A DNA stretch of 64,000 bases from an uncultured Porphyromonadaceae bacterium (GCA_900545955.1 URAU01000010.1:44128-108127), one strand, 5' to 3'; positions 26,015-35,800 are shown, counted from the first letter of the stretch. The notes: generated by a model from the letters alone, not told the origin. Made by a program: numbers and translations.

Positions 26015-27346
26015 ATGCCGACCAACCGCGAGCAACAACATACATCCCCCAGAGAGGCGTACGATATAGTGCGCCGTAGTTTCCACGACCCGTCGGTGCC
26101 GTCTGCCGTAGCGTCCGCCCTGCTCGATGAATTCCGTAATGAATATCCCCACGACAGTCTCTGGCTGAAGCTGAAGGCAAAACATCTGCTCTACCGCAGT
26201 CTTCATCCCGGCAGATTCAAAAATGCTCCGGAACCCACTGTAAACGGCGACATTCTGTCGACCCACGCCCAAGGTAATCCGAAGGATATGCTTCTCGTAT
26301 CGCATGAGATGTCTCTTACGGGCGCTCCGCGCGCTCTGCTGACGCTTGCTGTCGAACTGAAGGCCATCGGTTACAACCCCGTAATATTCGCCTTGAAAAA
26401 CGGGCCGCTGACCGAGGAGGCCCAAAAGGCCGGGATAACCGTTGTAGCCGACCGCCACGCATGGCTGAGCGGATTAGCCTTCAACCGCCGGGACAAGCGG
26501 ATGGAAGCTTTTTTCAACTCCTTCGGTACGATACTCGTCAACACACTCGACGCCATAAAACAATGCCGGTGGCTTCACCTTTCCGGATGTCGCCTGATAG
26601 CATGGATTCACGAAGCCGAACGCACCTACGAAATCCTCGGCATCGACAACCTTGACTCGTTTCTGGAGCCTTACGACGAAGTTTACGTGGTAGGCGAATG
26701 GGCCGGAAGCCATGCAGCCAAAAGGATGCAACACCCGGAGAGACTCTCCACGCTGCTCTACGGCATAGACCCAACCGAATTCCGGGCTGACGACCCTACG
26801 TCCGATGCCGGAAAGCTCCATATTCTTATGGCGGGTGCCATCGACGAGCGCAAGGGGCATCATATGCTTCTTGAGGCACTTCAACGGCTCGACAACTCCA
26901 TAAAAAACAGCATTACAATCCACATTGCCGGACCTGTAATCAATAATTCTCTTGCCAGAGAGCTGAAAAAGCAAAGTGATGTCATCGCATTTCACGGAGC
27001 ACTCCCCCACGATCGGCTGATGCAGATGCTGGCCGATTCCGACGCGCTTCTTTGCCCGTCGCTCGACGACCCTATGCCCATTGTATGCACCGAGGCCTTC
27101 CAGCTATGCAAACCTGTGATTGTCTCAGACCATACAGGCACAGCGGCTTTCATACGCAACGGCGAGAACGGATTCCTCGTCAAGGGCGGCGATGCACAAT
27201 CGCTTGCAGATGGAATCAAGGCCCTTATCGACAGCCGTATGCGTCTACCTGAAATCGGGAAACGCTCGCATTCAATTTATAGCGAATATTTCAGTCCGGA
27301 AGTTTTCCGCAAAAACATCGTAAGGATATTCCCGTCAATATCATGA
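26015..27346 (+). CDS. family 4 glycosyltransferase
   Basis: A 443-residue GT-B enzyme. The N-terminal Rossmann half includes DMLLVSHEMSLTGAPRALLT, and the C-terminal half has ILMAGAIDERKGHHMLLEAL, VIAFHGALPHDRLMQMLADS and the donor-binding PMPIVCTEAFQLCKPVIVSD (E-x7-E pattern, glutamates at the ends). About 90 residues ahead of the first Rossmann strand are an extra helical extension. Its stop codon overlaps the next start (ATGA at 27343-27346), so the two are translationally coupled. Confidence 0.87.
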   Translation: MPTNREQQHTSPREAYDIVRRSFHDPSVPSAVASALLDEFRNEYPHDSLWLKLKAKHLLYRSLHPGRFKNAPEPTVNGDILSTHAQGNPKDMLLVSHEMSLTGAPRALLTLAVELKAIGYNPVIFALKNGPLTEEAQKAGITVVADRHAWLSGLAFNRRDKRMEAFFNSFGTILVNTLDAIKQCRWLHLSGCRLIAWIHEAERTYEILGIDNLDSFLEPYDEVYVVGEWAGSHAAKRMQHPERLSTLLYGIDPTEFRADDPTSDAGKLHILMAGAIDERKGHHMLLEALQRLDNSIKNSITIHIAGPVINNSLARELKKQSDVIAFHGALPHDRLMQMLADSDALLCPSLDDPMPIVCTEAFQLCKPVIVSDHTGTAAFIRNGENGFLVKGGDAQSLADGIKALIDSRMRLPEIGKRSHSIYSEYFSPEVFRKNIVRIFPSIS

Positions 27347-28365
27347 CCAGTATCACAACCTCTTCTACAGTCTCCGTAATCATTCCGGCCTACAATCAGG
27401 CGCAATATCTGCCCGACGCTCTCGATTCGCTACTGGCCCAGACATATACGAACTGGGAGGCCGTAATCGTTGACGACGGCTCGCCCGACAACGTCGCCGA
27501 AATCGCAGCACGTTACACCGGGGGCGATCCGCGCATCAAATTCCTCCACACAGAGAACCACGGACTTTCGGGCGCCCGCAATACGGGAGCCGCCCATTCC
27601 GCCGGAGAATACCTCGTATTTCTCGACGGCGACGACAAAATCGCCCCGGAATATATTGAGGATTGTGTAAAAGCACTGCAATCCGACAGCCGCATAAAGG
27701 TCGCGGCACCGCAGATGCAATGTTTCGGAATACATCAGCAAATCTGGCCTGTGGTATATGAGAATTACGCGCAACTCCTTATAAACAACCCTCTATATGC
27801 CACTGCCGCAATGCGCCGTGCGGACTTCGACGCCATAGGCGGTTACGACGAGCGGATGCGAAAAGGATTCGAGGACTGGGAATTCTGGATACGTCTGCTG
27901 GCAGGGAAAGGCCCCGATGCAGTCTGGACCGGCCCCGATATACTCTTTTTTTACCGCCAGAAACAGCAGTCGATGATTGTCGATTCAATGCGTGGCGCGA
28001 CGCTGGCCGCCAACCGCGCATATATTTTCAACAAACATCACGAGAAATATGATACCGAATTCGGCGACATCGTCAGGCCCGACCTTCTGGCGGCCGCCGA
28101 TTATCCGATGGTGGCACCGTTGCTTCGGCGCGGCGATGAATCCACCCCGCTGAAAGAGATTGTACGTCAGGCCAAACGCATCTCCCGTTCGCCTCAACTC
28201 TCTACCGATGCCAAAATGCATCTTCTTTCGTTATATTCCGGACTTTGCATGAGCCGCAAGCCCTGCAAAACCGACAACCTGAACGCCAAGCAGCTGCTGC
28301 GCTTTTACCTGCTGAAAAAGAATCCTGAAGCGTTCGACCGCCTCAACAACATATTCCGCCGCTAA
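27343..28365 (+). CDS. family 2 glycosyltransferase
   Basis: A 340-residue GT-A enzyme with VSVIIPAYNQAQYLPDALDS, AVIVDDGSPDNVAEIA, HGLSGARNTGAAHSAGEYLV and the DGD metal site in FLDGDDKIAPEY, plus a family-typical KGFEDWEFWIRL. It is the last plus-strand gene of the glycan operon and overlaps the preceding gene by 4 nt. It faces the acyltransferase gene 45 nt away, with no obvious terminator between. Confidence 0.87.
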   Translation: MTSITTSSTVSVIIPAYNQAQYLPDALDSLLAQTYTNWEAVIVDDGSPDNVAEIAARYTGGDPRIKFLHTENHGLSGARNTGAAHSAGEYLVFLDGDDKIAPEYIEDCVKALQSDSRIKVAAPQMQCFGIHQQIWPVVYENYAQLLINNPLYATAAMRRADFDAIGGYDERMRKGFEDWEFWIRLLAGKGPDAVWTGPDILFFYRQKQQSMIVDSMRGATLAANRAYIFNKHHEKYDTEFGDIVRPDLLAAADYPMVAPLLRRGDESTPLKEIVRQAKRISRSPQLSTDAKMHLLSLYSGLCMSRKPCKTDNLNAKQLLRFYLLKKNPEAFDRLNNIFRR

Positions 28366-28410
28366 AAAAACAAAATACGATAATCGTTCTTGTGCGCAGG
28401 CAGCAATTTC

Positions 28411-29439
28411 CTACAACCCAAGTTTTTTGCAGACGACCCCAGTGGCTTTGGTGAATCCGGCTGCAAGCACCAGCGTCGCAGCAACCACCGCTACATAAAA
28501 TACCGCCCAATGGGCCGTCAGGCCAAGCTCTGAGAAGAGGGCCATAGGGATACGCTGGAGGATATATATCCCGAAGCAGTTGATTCCCAGCCAACGGAGG
28601 GCACGGTTATTCAGTTTCACCTTCATCGTTACCAGAACAAGTATCAGCGCGAACACCACACATGTAAGAATCATCGTAAGGTATCCGCGGCTGCCATACA
28701 TCAGGCTGAACGCCACAATCAGTGCTCCAAGCGACGGCCAGTAGTAATTCCTGAATGCACGTTCGATTTTCTCCTTAAATTCGGAGTATACAAGTCCCGC
28801 AGGGAAAGCGAGAACCGTATCATACCAATAGCTTTCCTTCTTTGTGGCGGCAACAAATACAATGAATGCGCCACACATCATGAATACAACAATATAGAAC
28901 ACCCATGGCGACAGGTTCCACCTGCTGCGCGCTGCAAGGGCAAGATAAACCAGAAGATACAGCGCGATTATGTCGAATACGAACCAGTTGGAATTGTCGA
29001 TTGACTCCCATCCTACGAAAGAGAGGATATATTCGGGGATTGAGAATGTCTTGCCGAGCAGCAGTCCGAGCGCAATATACAGGATTACGGCGACATCGAA
29101 AATTACGAGTGTCTTCAGAATCCTGTGCTTGGCAAATCCACGCAGATATCCGGGTTTCTTACGGTATGACTCCATTATGCCGTAGCCGGAATAGAAGAGG
29201 AACATCACGACCATAAGCTGCCCGATGGCCTGGATGGCCTTATAGAACATTATATCGAACGGCGACGTAAGGCTTTCCAGTGAAGGCAGATACCCTCTTC
29301 CATGGGAGTATATGATGATAATGGCGAAAATTCCCTTGATTGAATCAGTCACCGGCTTGGAGATATAATCTTCATGATGGCTGGAGACTTTCACACCATA
29401 TAGCGCGACGCAAGCAAGCAGTACAAACAGCAGAACCAT
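28411..29439 (-). CDS. acyltransferase family 3 integral membrane protein
   Basis: A 342-residue protein with about ten transmembrane segments. The first cytoplasmic-side motif TDSIKGIFAIIIIYSHGRGY holds the conserved histidine of acyltransferase-3 proteins, followed by GQLMVVMFLFYSGYGIMESY. It would O-acylate a glycan at the inner membrane. Its position, convergent to the glycan operon, suggests it modifies the same product. It is AT-richer than the neighbouring housekeeping genes. Confidence 0.8.
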   Translation of the reverse strand: MVLLFVLLACVALYGVKVSSHHEDYISKPVTDSIKGIFAIIIIYSHGRGYLPSLESLTSPFDIMFYKAIQAIGQLMVVMFLFYSGYGIMESYRKKPGYLRGFAKHRILKTLVIFDVAVILYIALGLLLGKTFSIPEYILSFVGWESIDNSNWFVFDIIALYLLVYLALAARSRWNLSPWVFYIVVFMMCGAFIVFVAATKKESYWYDTVLAFPAGLVYSEFKEKIERAFRNYYWPSLGALIVAFSLMYGSRGYLTMILTCVVFALILVLVTMKVKLNNRALRWLGINCFGIYILQRIPMALFSELGLTAHWAVFYVAVVAATLVLAAGFTKATGVVCKKLGL

Positions 29440-29498
29440 ATCTTAACCTTGTCAGAATTATTTACGGATTAGCCATATTCTGGTGGAATGGGAGATTA

Positions 29499-29541
29499 AA
29501 AAGTGCCCGGAGCAGACGCGGAGGCCTGTCCGGGCACTTTT
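29499..29541 (-). terminator. intrinsic terminator downstream of ferritin (bidirectional)
   Basis: AAAAGTGCCCGGA (29499-29511) pairs perfectly with TCCGGGCACTTTT (29529-29541), a 13-bp stem with A4/T4 ends and a 17-nt loop. It lies 30 nt past the ferritin stop codon. Confidence 0.85.
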
Positions 29542-29570
29542 ATGTATTCGCTTGTTTACTGTCCCGGTGA

Positions 29571-30092
29571 TTATTCGGCGTTGGCAAGGGGCGAGGGGGT
29601 GGAGTAGACGCGGGCTGCAAGCTCCTTGTCAAACATGTAGAGGCCGTAGCCGTTGTCGCCGATTTTCTTGAGGGCGTCGATGTAGCCGCGGGCGTTCTGC
29701 TCTTCCTCGACCTGCTCGTCGATGAACCATTTGAGCATGTTCTGGGTGGCGTAGTCCTTCTCCTCGACTGCAACAGCGTAGAGGTCGTTGATCAGGGCGG
29801 TCACTTTCTTCTCGTGGGCGAGTGTAGCCTCGAAGGCTGCCAGGGGGGAAGCCCATTCGGTGTCGACTGCGGCGATGGGGGCGAGGAGAACCTTGCCGTC
29901 GCGCGAGTTGACGTAGTTCATGAAGATGGTGGCGTGGTCCTGCTCTTCCTTGAACTGGATTGCAAACCAGTTGGCGATTCCGTCGTAGCCTTCGTTGGCG
30001 AAGTGCATCGACATGGAGAGATAGAGGTAGGCCGACCAGAATTCGGCGTTGATCTGGGCGTTTATTGCGTCCTGTACTTTGTTGTTCAGCAT
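29571..30092 (-). CDS. ftnA: ferritin
   Basis: A 173-residue non-haem ferritin that oxidises Fe(II) and stores it as a mineral in a 24-subunit cytoplasmic shell. The ferroxidase ligands are visible: Glu in NAQINAEFWSAYLYLSMS, E-x-x-H in FKEEQDHATIF, Glu in LAHEKKVTALIND, and Q/E in KWFIDEQVEEEQNARGYID. The length is usual for bacterial FtnA. The upstream barrel-protein gene is 57 nt away on the same strand and could be co-transcribed. The gap contains a small GCCGCTACGGC hairpin. Confidence 0.96.
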   Translation of the reverse strand: MLNNKVQDAINAQINAEFWSAYLYLSMSMHFANEGYDGIANWFAIQFKEEQDHATIFMNYVNSRDGKVLLAPIAAVDTEWASPLAAFEATLAHEKKVTALINDLYAVAVEEKDYATQNMLKWFIDEQVEEEQNARGYIDALKKIGDNGYGLYMFDKELAARVYSTPSPLANAE

Positions 30093-30149
30093 AACAGATT
30101 AAATGAATAATGTTAGTTTTTATGTCGTGGTGCGGCCGTAGCGGCTGGC

Positions 30150-30662
30150 TTAGAAGGCGTAGCCTATCTTAGCCATTACGTCGACGCCGTTGAAGTCCTT
30201 GATAAGCACGTAGTCGGCCTGGAGGCCGAGGCGCAGGCGGCTGCCGAGGCGGAAGCCGATGCCGGCGCCCACGTTGAAGCCGAAGCGGCTTACGCGGGTG
30301 GATACGTCGGAATTATCGACTTCGCTGCGCGCCGTCCATCCGGCGAAGCAGAATCCGGCGAGAGGGTAAAGCTCAACCTTTTCGGCCACTGCAAAGGGAA
30401 TATGGGCGTTGAGATTGATGGTGAGGGCGTCGAGCCCGTTGTGACGGAACACGTAGTCGACGCTCGGAGCGAGCCGGAAGCGGGTGCCGAAACGATAGGT
30501 GAATTCCACACCGGCCAGGGCCGAGTGGTTGTAGTCGGCATAGCCGGTCTCGAGGCTGAGGGTTTTCTCGCCACGCACCCCTTCGGCAGCTACCGGAAGG
30601 GCTACAATGGCCATGAGAACGGCCATAACGATATGTCGCAGTGATTTCATCTTGGTTGGCAT
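30150..30662 (-). CDS. small outer membrane beta-barrel protein
   Basis: A 170-residue protein with a signal peptide (MKSLRHIVMAVLMAIVALPVAAEG from the second Met, residue 4) and about eight amphipathic strands ending in an aromatic residue (YVLIKDFNGVDVMAKIGYAF), as needed for barrel insertion by BamA. Repeated glycine-rich turns such as RFGFNVGAGIGFRLGSRLRL match the opacity/OmpX-like eight-stranded group. Function unknown. A TAACTTTG box lies on the minus strand at 30670-30677, very close to the start, so the second methionine may be the true start. Confidence 0.78.
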   Translation of the reverse strand: MPTKMKSLRHIVMAVLMAIVALPVAAEGVRGEKTLSLETGYADYNHSALAGVEFTYRFGTRFRLAPSVDYVFRHNGLDALTINLNAHIPFAVAEKVELYPLAGFCFAGWTARSEVDNSDVSTRVSRFGFNVGAGIGFRLGSRLRLGLQADYVLIKDFNGVDVMAKIGYAF

Positions 30663-30669
30663 CGGCTAA

Positions 30670-30677
30670 CAAAGTTA
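30670..30677 (-). promoter_or_regulatory. -7 box upstream of the small barrel gene
   Basis: The minus strand reads TAACTTTG, an exact TAnnTTTG match. It is only 7 nt before the longest start codon, implying a very short leader or a start at Met4 (30653). Confidence 0.4.
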
Positions 30678-30728
30678 GCGAATACTTACCATATAGCAAA
30701 TTTTTTTAATTAACTTCGCAATGTGAAA

Positions 30729-33700
30729 ATGCTCTACCGCATTGTCCGGCTTATAGCGGTGGCCCTGCTTGCACTCGCAGTGGTGGTCCCCGCCGTGACC
30801 TACGTGGCCCTTTCGGTCACGCCGGTGCAGCGCCGCATTGCCCGCATTGCCGAGCGAGAGCTATCCAAAGCGTTGAACGCCAAGGTAGAAATCGGATCAC
30901 TTGGAATTGTGCCCTTCAATCGCGCCGTGCTGCGCGAGGTAGTAATCTCCGACCGGACCGGCACCGACACCATACTCACCGCGCGGCGTCTCGGCGCGGG
31001 CATCCGAATCGGGAGCCTCATCTCCGACGACCCTCTCACAATCACCCATGTGGAGCTCATCGGCATGGACGCCCGCATTCACCGCGCGTCGCCAGGCGCG
31101 CCGCTCAACATCCAGCCCATAATCGACGCGCTCAGTCCGAAGGACCACACCAAGCCCCCTACGGCATTCGATTTCAAAATCAACACGATAATGATACGCT
31201 CGTCGCGGCTGAGCTACGACGTGCTTTCGGAGGCAGCCACGGAAGCCTTCAGCCCCTCGCACATAGAGATTTCAAATCTGCGCGCCGACATCAACGCACC
31301 GCGTCTGCGCCGCGGCGACTTCGCTTTTTCCATAAAGCGCATGGGCTTTATCGGCCCCTCCGGGTTCCGGCTGGAGTCGCTTACGGCCAATGCAGCGCTC
31401 GCCGATTCGATGATTTCGGTGGACAATCTCGCCCTGACGCTTCCCCACTCATCGCTGCGCATCGACGACATCGCGCTTCCCACCGAGCGCCTCGCCGACG
31501 TGCTCCCGGCCCTGCGCAAACATACGGTGAGGCTCAACGTTGCTCCCGGGAGCTACATATCCCCGGCCGACTTCGCAGCTTTCATCCCTGCCCTGGGCAG
31601 CCTGCCCGACCGCGTCGACATCAACCGGCTTAGCATCGACGGCAACCTGGAGGGAGCGGACATCGACATCGACCTTGCCGACTCGCGCACAACGAGGCTG
31701 CGCATCGAGGGGAGCGGCCGCCATCCGGCCGACCTCGACCGCGCCACAGCCAACATCCATAATTTCGAGCTGCATACCACCGGGCCTGAGGCGGCCCGCA
31801 TAGCGGCATGTTTCACCCCCCTCTCTCCGAAGCTGAAGTACATGGCCACGCGCATGGGCGCCATCGACGTGACTGCGACCGCCAACCTCATAGCCCGCGA
31901 TTTCGACGTGACGCTCTCCACTACCTGCGCCCAGGGTCAGACGGAACTATTCGCCGAGGGCGCCTTCCGGTCCATCCGCAGCTTCTCGGTAGAGGGCGAA
32001 CTGGCCACCATCGGAGCCTTCCGTGTGGGGCAGCTTCTCGACAATCCCGAGCTGGGGGATGCCGACGGATCGGTGGCACTCACCTATGCTGCCGACGGCC
32101 GCAACCGCCGGGGACACGCCGAAATCAACATCGACCGCTTCGATTTCCGCCATATCGCCTACCGCGAGATTCTCGCCGACGCCACTCTCGACGGCGACAT
32201 GCTCACTTTCTCGGCCGAGACCGACGGCGACGCCCTCAGCTTCAACCTGGAGGGAGCGTGGTCGCTTGCCCGCGACTCGAAAGTTGTACGTCTCAACGGC
32301 TCGGTCGGCCGGTTCGTACCCAACCAGCTCAACCTTACCGAAAAATATCCGGGCGTGGAGCTGGCCGCCGACTTCGACGTAGATCTGGAAGGCCCGCAGC
32401 TCCACAATATGCTGGGACACATCGACATCCGCGACTTCTCCATCCGTCGCTCCCCCTCGGAGGTCTTCACCCTCGGCCATCTCGGCCTGAAATCAGACGA
32501 GGGGCAGCTCCGCCTTGAAAGCGACTTCATCAACGGCACAATCCAGGGAAGCTACGATTTCCGCCACATAGCCCGCGCCGCCAGTGCGATAGCCTCGCGC
32601 GTACTCCCCTCGGTGGTCGCGACACCCGCCCGGCAGCTTGCGGCCGCCGACACCCCCAACGATTTCACATTCCGCTTCCGAGTCGGCGAAACCGAGCGCG
32701 CCGCCGAGTTCTTCCGGCTTCCCGTCAGCGTGATTTATCCTGTGGAGATTACCGGAGAGATGAACGAATCGACCTCCGACATGGCTCTGGCCATCGACGC
32801 GCCCTACCTCCGCCAGGGCAACAAACTGATAGAGAACACTCGCGTGTCGGCGCTGCTGAGCGGAGCCGACGCCAACGGCAGCTTCGACTTCACCACCACG
32901 GCGCCCACACAGAACGGCCCCCTGCATCTGGCCCTCTCGGCCAACGCCGAACGCGACCGCCTAAACACCGACGTAGCCTGGAAGATAGCCCGCGAGAAAG
33001 CCTACAACGGCCACCTGTCGGCCCTCACCAACTTCTGGCGTGAGGACGCCGCCGACTCGCCGCTCCGCACGGAAATCAACATACTCCCAGGCAGCCTTAC
33101 GTTCAACGACTCCACATGGCGCGTGGCTCCGGCGAAAGTATCGTTACGCGGACCGAAGGACATCGCGGTCGACGGTATCAACGTGCACCGCGCCAACCAG
33201 TTCGTGCGCATCAACGGCACCGTCGGCGACGACGCCGCGTCGCTGCTCACGCTCGATTTGCGCAACTTCAACCTCGACTATCTTTTCGAGAGCCTCGGCA
33301 TCGACAAGGTAAAACTCGGAGGCGACGCCACCGGCACATTCTACGCCTCGCGCCTGTTCACTCCCGAACCGATACTGGAGACTCCCGGTCTGAGCGTGAG
33401 CGGCATCAGCTACAACAAGGTGGTGCTCGGCAACGCCCTGGTGCGCAGCCACTGGGAGCGCGAGTCGCGCGCCATTACCCTCGACGCCGTAATCGACCAG
33501 CCGGACCGCCGCAAGGCCTTCGTCGACGGCGCCATCTTCCCGCTCAACGACTCGCTCGACATCCGCTTCAAGGTCGACCACACCAATGTGGCCTTCATGC
33601 AGCCCTACATGGAAGCGTTCGCCAGCGACATCAGCGGCCACGCCTCGGGCGAGTGCCGTCTGTGGGGTAACTTCAAGTACATCGACCTGGAGGGCGATGT

Positions 33701-35261
33701 ATTCGCCGACGACCTCCGTCTGAAAATCAACTTCAGCAATACATATTATACTGCCACCGACTCGGTTCACTTCCGCCCGGGCCTGATTGACCTCAACGGA
33801 ATCACAATCCGCGACGCCGAAGGCCACACGGCCGACCTCAACGGCTGGGTACGCCATAAATTCTTCAAGGAGCCGTGGTTTGAGTTCTCCATTTCCAACG
33901 CCCGCAACTTCCTGGCCTACAACGAGACGGCCAAAGACAATCCCATCTGGCACGGTAAAATCTACGGCGACGGAGGTGCGGCCGTCAAGGGCGCTCCGGG
34001 CCGCATCGACATAAATGTCGACATGGCCACGGCGCCGAAATCCACCTTCACCTTCGTGCTCTCCGACCAGGAGGTGGCCGACGAATACTCCTTCCTCACC
34101 TTCCGCGACAAAAACACGCTCTCGGCCGAGCTGACCGACACAGTGAAGCTCGAGCGCGACACATCGATGGACCTCGTGGAGCGCCTGCGCGCAATGGTCC
34201 GCGACCACGCCCCCGACCTCCCCAGCGACTACAACATCTCGCTGCAGATGCGCGTAACGCCCCAGGCGGCTCTCGTGCTGGTGATGGACCCCGTGGGGGG
34301 CGACCGTATCCGCGCCTGGGGCAGCGGCCACCTGCGTCTCGACTACGGGTCGGCCAACAACGACCTGCGCATGTACGGCACCTATACCCTCGACCGCGGC
34401 TACTATAATTTCACCCTGCAGGACGTTATAATCAAGGACTTCACTATCAAGCCCGGCTCGGAAATAGTGTTCAACGGCGACCCCTACGCCGCCCAGCTCA
34501 ACATCCAGGCCGTCTACGCCCTCAACGCCAACCTTTCCGACCTCGACGAATCGTTCCTGCAGGACCAGGACCTGAACCGCACGAACGTGCCCGTGCACGC
34601 CCTGATGAAGGTGACGGGCGACATACGCCAGCCTGAAATCGCCTTCGACCTCGAGTTTCCCACCCTCACATCCGACGTATACCGCAAGGTGCGCTCCATC
34701 GTATCGACCGACGACATGATGAACCGCCAGATAATCTACCTGCTCGCCCTCAACCGCTTCTATACACCCGAATACATGACCTCTACCACCAAGGGCAACG
34801 AGCTTGTATCGGTGGCCTCGTCGACAATCTCCTCGCAGCTCAGCAACCTGCTCGGCCAGATTTCCGACAACTGGAACATCGCCCCTACCTTCCGCAGCGA
34901 CCGAGGCGACTTCAGCGACGTGGAGGTCGATGTGGCCCTCTCCTCGCGCCTGCTCAACAACCGGCTGCTCTTCAACGGGAACTTCGGCTACCGCGACAAC
35001 TCGCTCAACACCAACCAGTTTATAGGCGACTTCGACCTCGAATACCTCCTCGACCGCGAAGGCCGCTGGCGCCTGAAGGCCTACAACCGCTACAACGACC
35101 AGAACTATTACCTCCGCACCGCCAAGACCACCCAGGGCGTGGGCGTAGTGCTCAAGCGCGACTTCGACTCCTTCTCCTCATTCTTCAACTTCCTCCGCCG
35201 CAAAAAGAAATCCACCGCCCCCGCCGACTCCACCGCCACACCCAACCCCTCCCGACAATAA
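30729..35261 (+). CDS. tamB: TamB-like translocation and assembly module protein
   Basis: A 1510-residue AsmA/TamB-family protein. A single transmembrane helix lies at about 5-30 (IAVALLALAVVVPAVTYVAL), then a very long beta-rich periplasmic body of repeated amphipathic strands. The DUF490 domain is at the C-terminus (LRMYGTYTLDRGYYNFTLQD, FTIKPGSEIVFNGDPYAAQL, YRKVRSIVSTDDMMNRQIIY). Such proteins bridge the two membranes, working with a BamA-family barrel and probably carrying phospholipid. An in-frame GTG at 30723 is possible, but the ATG at 30729 is the simpler start. No tamA-like gene is adjacent, unlike many Bacteroidota. Confidence 0.9.
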   Translation: MLYRIVRLIAVALLALAVVVPAVTYVALSVTPVQRRIARIAERELSKALNAKVEIGSLGIVPFNRAVLREVVISDRTGTDTILTARRLGAGIRIGSLISDDPLTITHVELIGMDARIHRASPGAPLNIQPIIDALSPKDHTKPPTAFDFKINTIMIRSSRLSYDVLSEAATEAFSPSHIEISNLRADINAPRLRRGDFAFSIKRMGFIGPSGFRLESLTANAALADSMISVDNLALTLPHSSLRIDDIALPTERLADVLPALRKHTVRLNVAPGSYISPADFAAFIPALGSLPDRVDINRLSIDGNLEGADIDIDLADSRTTRLRIEGSGRHPADLDRATANIHNFELHTTGPEAARIAACFTPLSPKLKYMATRMGAIDVTATANLIARDFDVTLSTTCAQGQTELFAEGAFRSIRSFSVEGELATIGAFRVGQLLDNPELGDADGSVALTYAADGRNRRGHAEINIDRFDFRHIAYREILADATLDGDMLTFSAETDGDALSFNLEGAWSLARDSKVVRLNGSVGRFVPNQLNLTEKYPGVELAADFDVDLEGPQLHNMLGHIDIRDFSIRRSPSEVFTLGHLGLKSDEGQLRLESDFINGTIQGSYDFRHIARAASAIASRVLPSVVATPARQLAAADTPNDFTFRFRVGETERAAEFFRLPVSVIYPVEITGEMNESTSDMALAIDAPYLRQGNKLIENTRVSALLSGADANGSFDFTTTAPTQNGPLHLALSANAERDRLNTDVAWKIAREKAYNGHLSALTNFWREDAADSPLRTEINILPGSLTFNDSTWRVAPAKVSLRGPKDIAVDGINVHRANQFVRINGTVGDDAASLLTLDLRNFNLDYLFESLGIDKVKLGGDATGTFYASRLFTPEPILETPGLSVSGISYNKVVLGNALVRSHWERESRAITLDAVIDQPDRRKAFVDGAIFPLNDSLDIRFKVDHTNVAFMQPYMEAFASDISGHASGECRLWGNFKYIDLEGDVFADDLRLKINFSNTYYTATDSVHFRPGLIDLNGITIRDAEGHTADLNGWVRHKFFKEPWFEFSISNARNFLAYNETAKDNPIWHGKIYGDGGAAVKGAPGRIDINVDMATAPKSTFTFVLSDQEVADEYSFLTFRDKNTLSAELTDTVKLERDTSMDLVERLRAMVRDHAPDLPSDYNISLQMRVTPQAALVLVMDPVGGDRIRAWGSGHLRLDYGSANNDLRMYGTYTLDRGYYNFTLQDVIIKDFTIKPGSEIVFNGDPYAAQLNIQAVYALNANLSDLDESFLQDQDLNRTNVPVHALMKVTGDIRQPEIAFDLEFPTLTSDVYRKVRSIVSTDDMMNRQIIYLLALNRFYTPEYMTSTTKGNELVSVASSTISSQLSNLLGQISDNWNIAPTFRSDRGDFSDVEVDVALSSRLLNNRLLFNGNFGYRDNSLNTNQFIGDFDLEYLLDREGRWRLKAYNRYNDQNYYLRTAKTTQGVGVVLKRDFDSFSSFFNFLRRKKKSTAPADSTATPNPSRQ

Positions 35262-35342
35262 TTCCGCAGCTCCACCGAAGTATTGGAGCACCTTTCAGGA
35301 ACCAAAACCCTTAGCGGCATGAAAGATTTTAATAGGCTTAGG

Positions 35343-35423
35343 GTCTTTAAGGTCCTTAAAGTCTTTAAAGTCTTTAAAGTCTCTAAAGTCCCTAAGGTCT
35401 TTAAAGTCCTTAAAGTCGATAAA
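35343..35423. repeat. 9-bp tandem repeat array
   Basis: Nine contiguous units of the form GTC(T/C)(T/C)TAA(A/G), starting at 35343 and stepping by nine (35352, 35361 and so on to 35415), with degenerate flanking units on both sides. The same 9-bp pattern recurs in weaker form at 56074-56118, so this is a dispersed simple-repeat family rather than part of a gene. Confidence 0.85.
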
Positions 35424-35506
35424 GCCCTTACATATTTATGCGATCTTATATGTGCCGACAATTCTAAAAATCTGAATTGTAGATATATACACCCTTGTTT
35501 GCATTC

Positions 35507-35551
35507 TTTAACAAAACGGGGGGTAATTTGAACTTTTTTTCATTAATTTTG
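35507..35551 (+). promoter_or_regulatory. extended promoter of the six-gene secreted-protein operon
   Basis: TTTAACAAA (35507-35515), two bases, GGGGGGTAA (35518-35526), 17 nt, then the -7 box TAATTTTG (35544-35551). The same upstream elements with identical 37-nt spacing to the -7 box occur at 46187-46231. A standard TTTG -33 at 19-21 nt is missing. The conserved block may be an activator site or a different -33 recognition element. Confidence 0.7.
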
Positions 35552-35800
35552 CGTGATGCAATAAAATTATGCATTTATTGTGCTTTCGCTTTCAGCTTAA
35601 TGCTAACGAAATATCGACCGTATGCAGTCCGCAATTTTATGAAATACTGTTTGCATCCCCTCCCGGCAGCCCCGGAGGGCTCCCTGTTGGCTTTGTAGAC
35701 TACTTTTTTCATTATCCATCCACCCAACTAATCTAAAAAAATATCACATCCGGAATCTTCAACCCCGAATCTAAATAAAAACCATAAAACACTTTTTCGT

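Larger units (their letters stand above)
35262..35800. other. intergenic region before the six-gene secreted-protein operon
   Basis: 539 bases with no gene. It holds a 9-bp tandem array (35343-35423), an extended promoter (35507-35551) and an A/T-rich leader of about 240 nt after the predicted transcription start. The leader contains CCCTCCCGGC..CCCGGAGGG-type complementary stretches around 35658-35682, which could fold, but no known riboswitch is recognised. Confidence 0.6.

Noticed and set aside
33144..34598. 484-codon open frame antisense to tamB
   Set aside because: Shadow frame of a long high-GC gene with no signal, motif or promoter.
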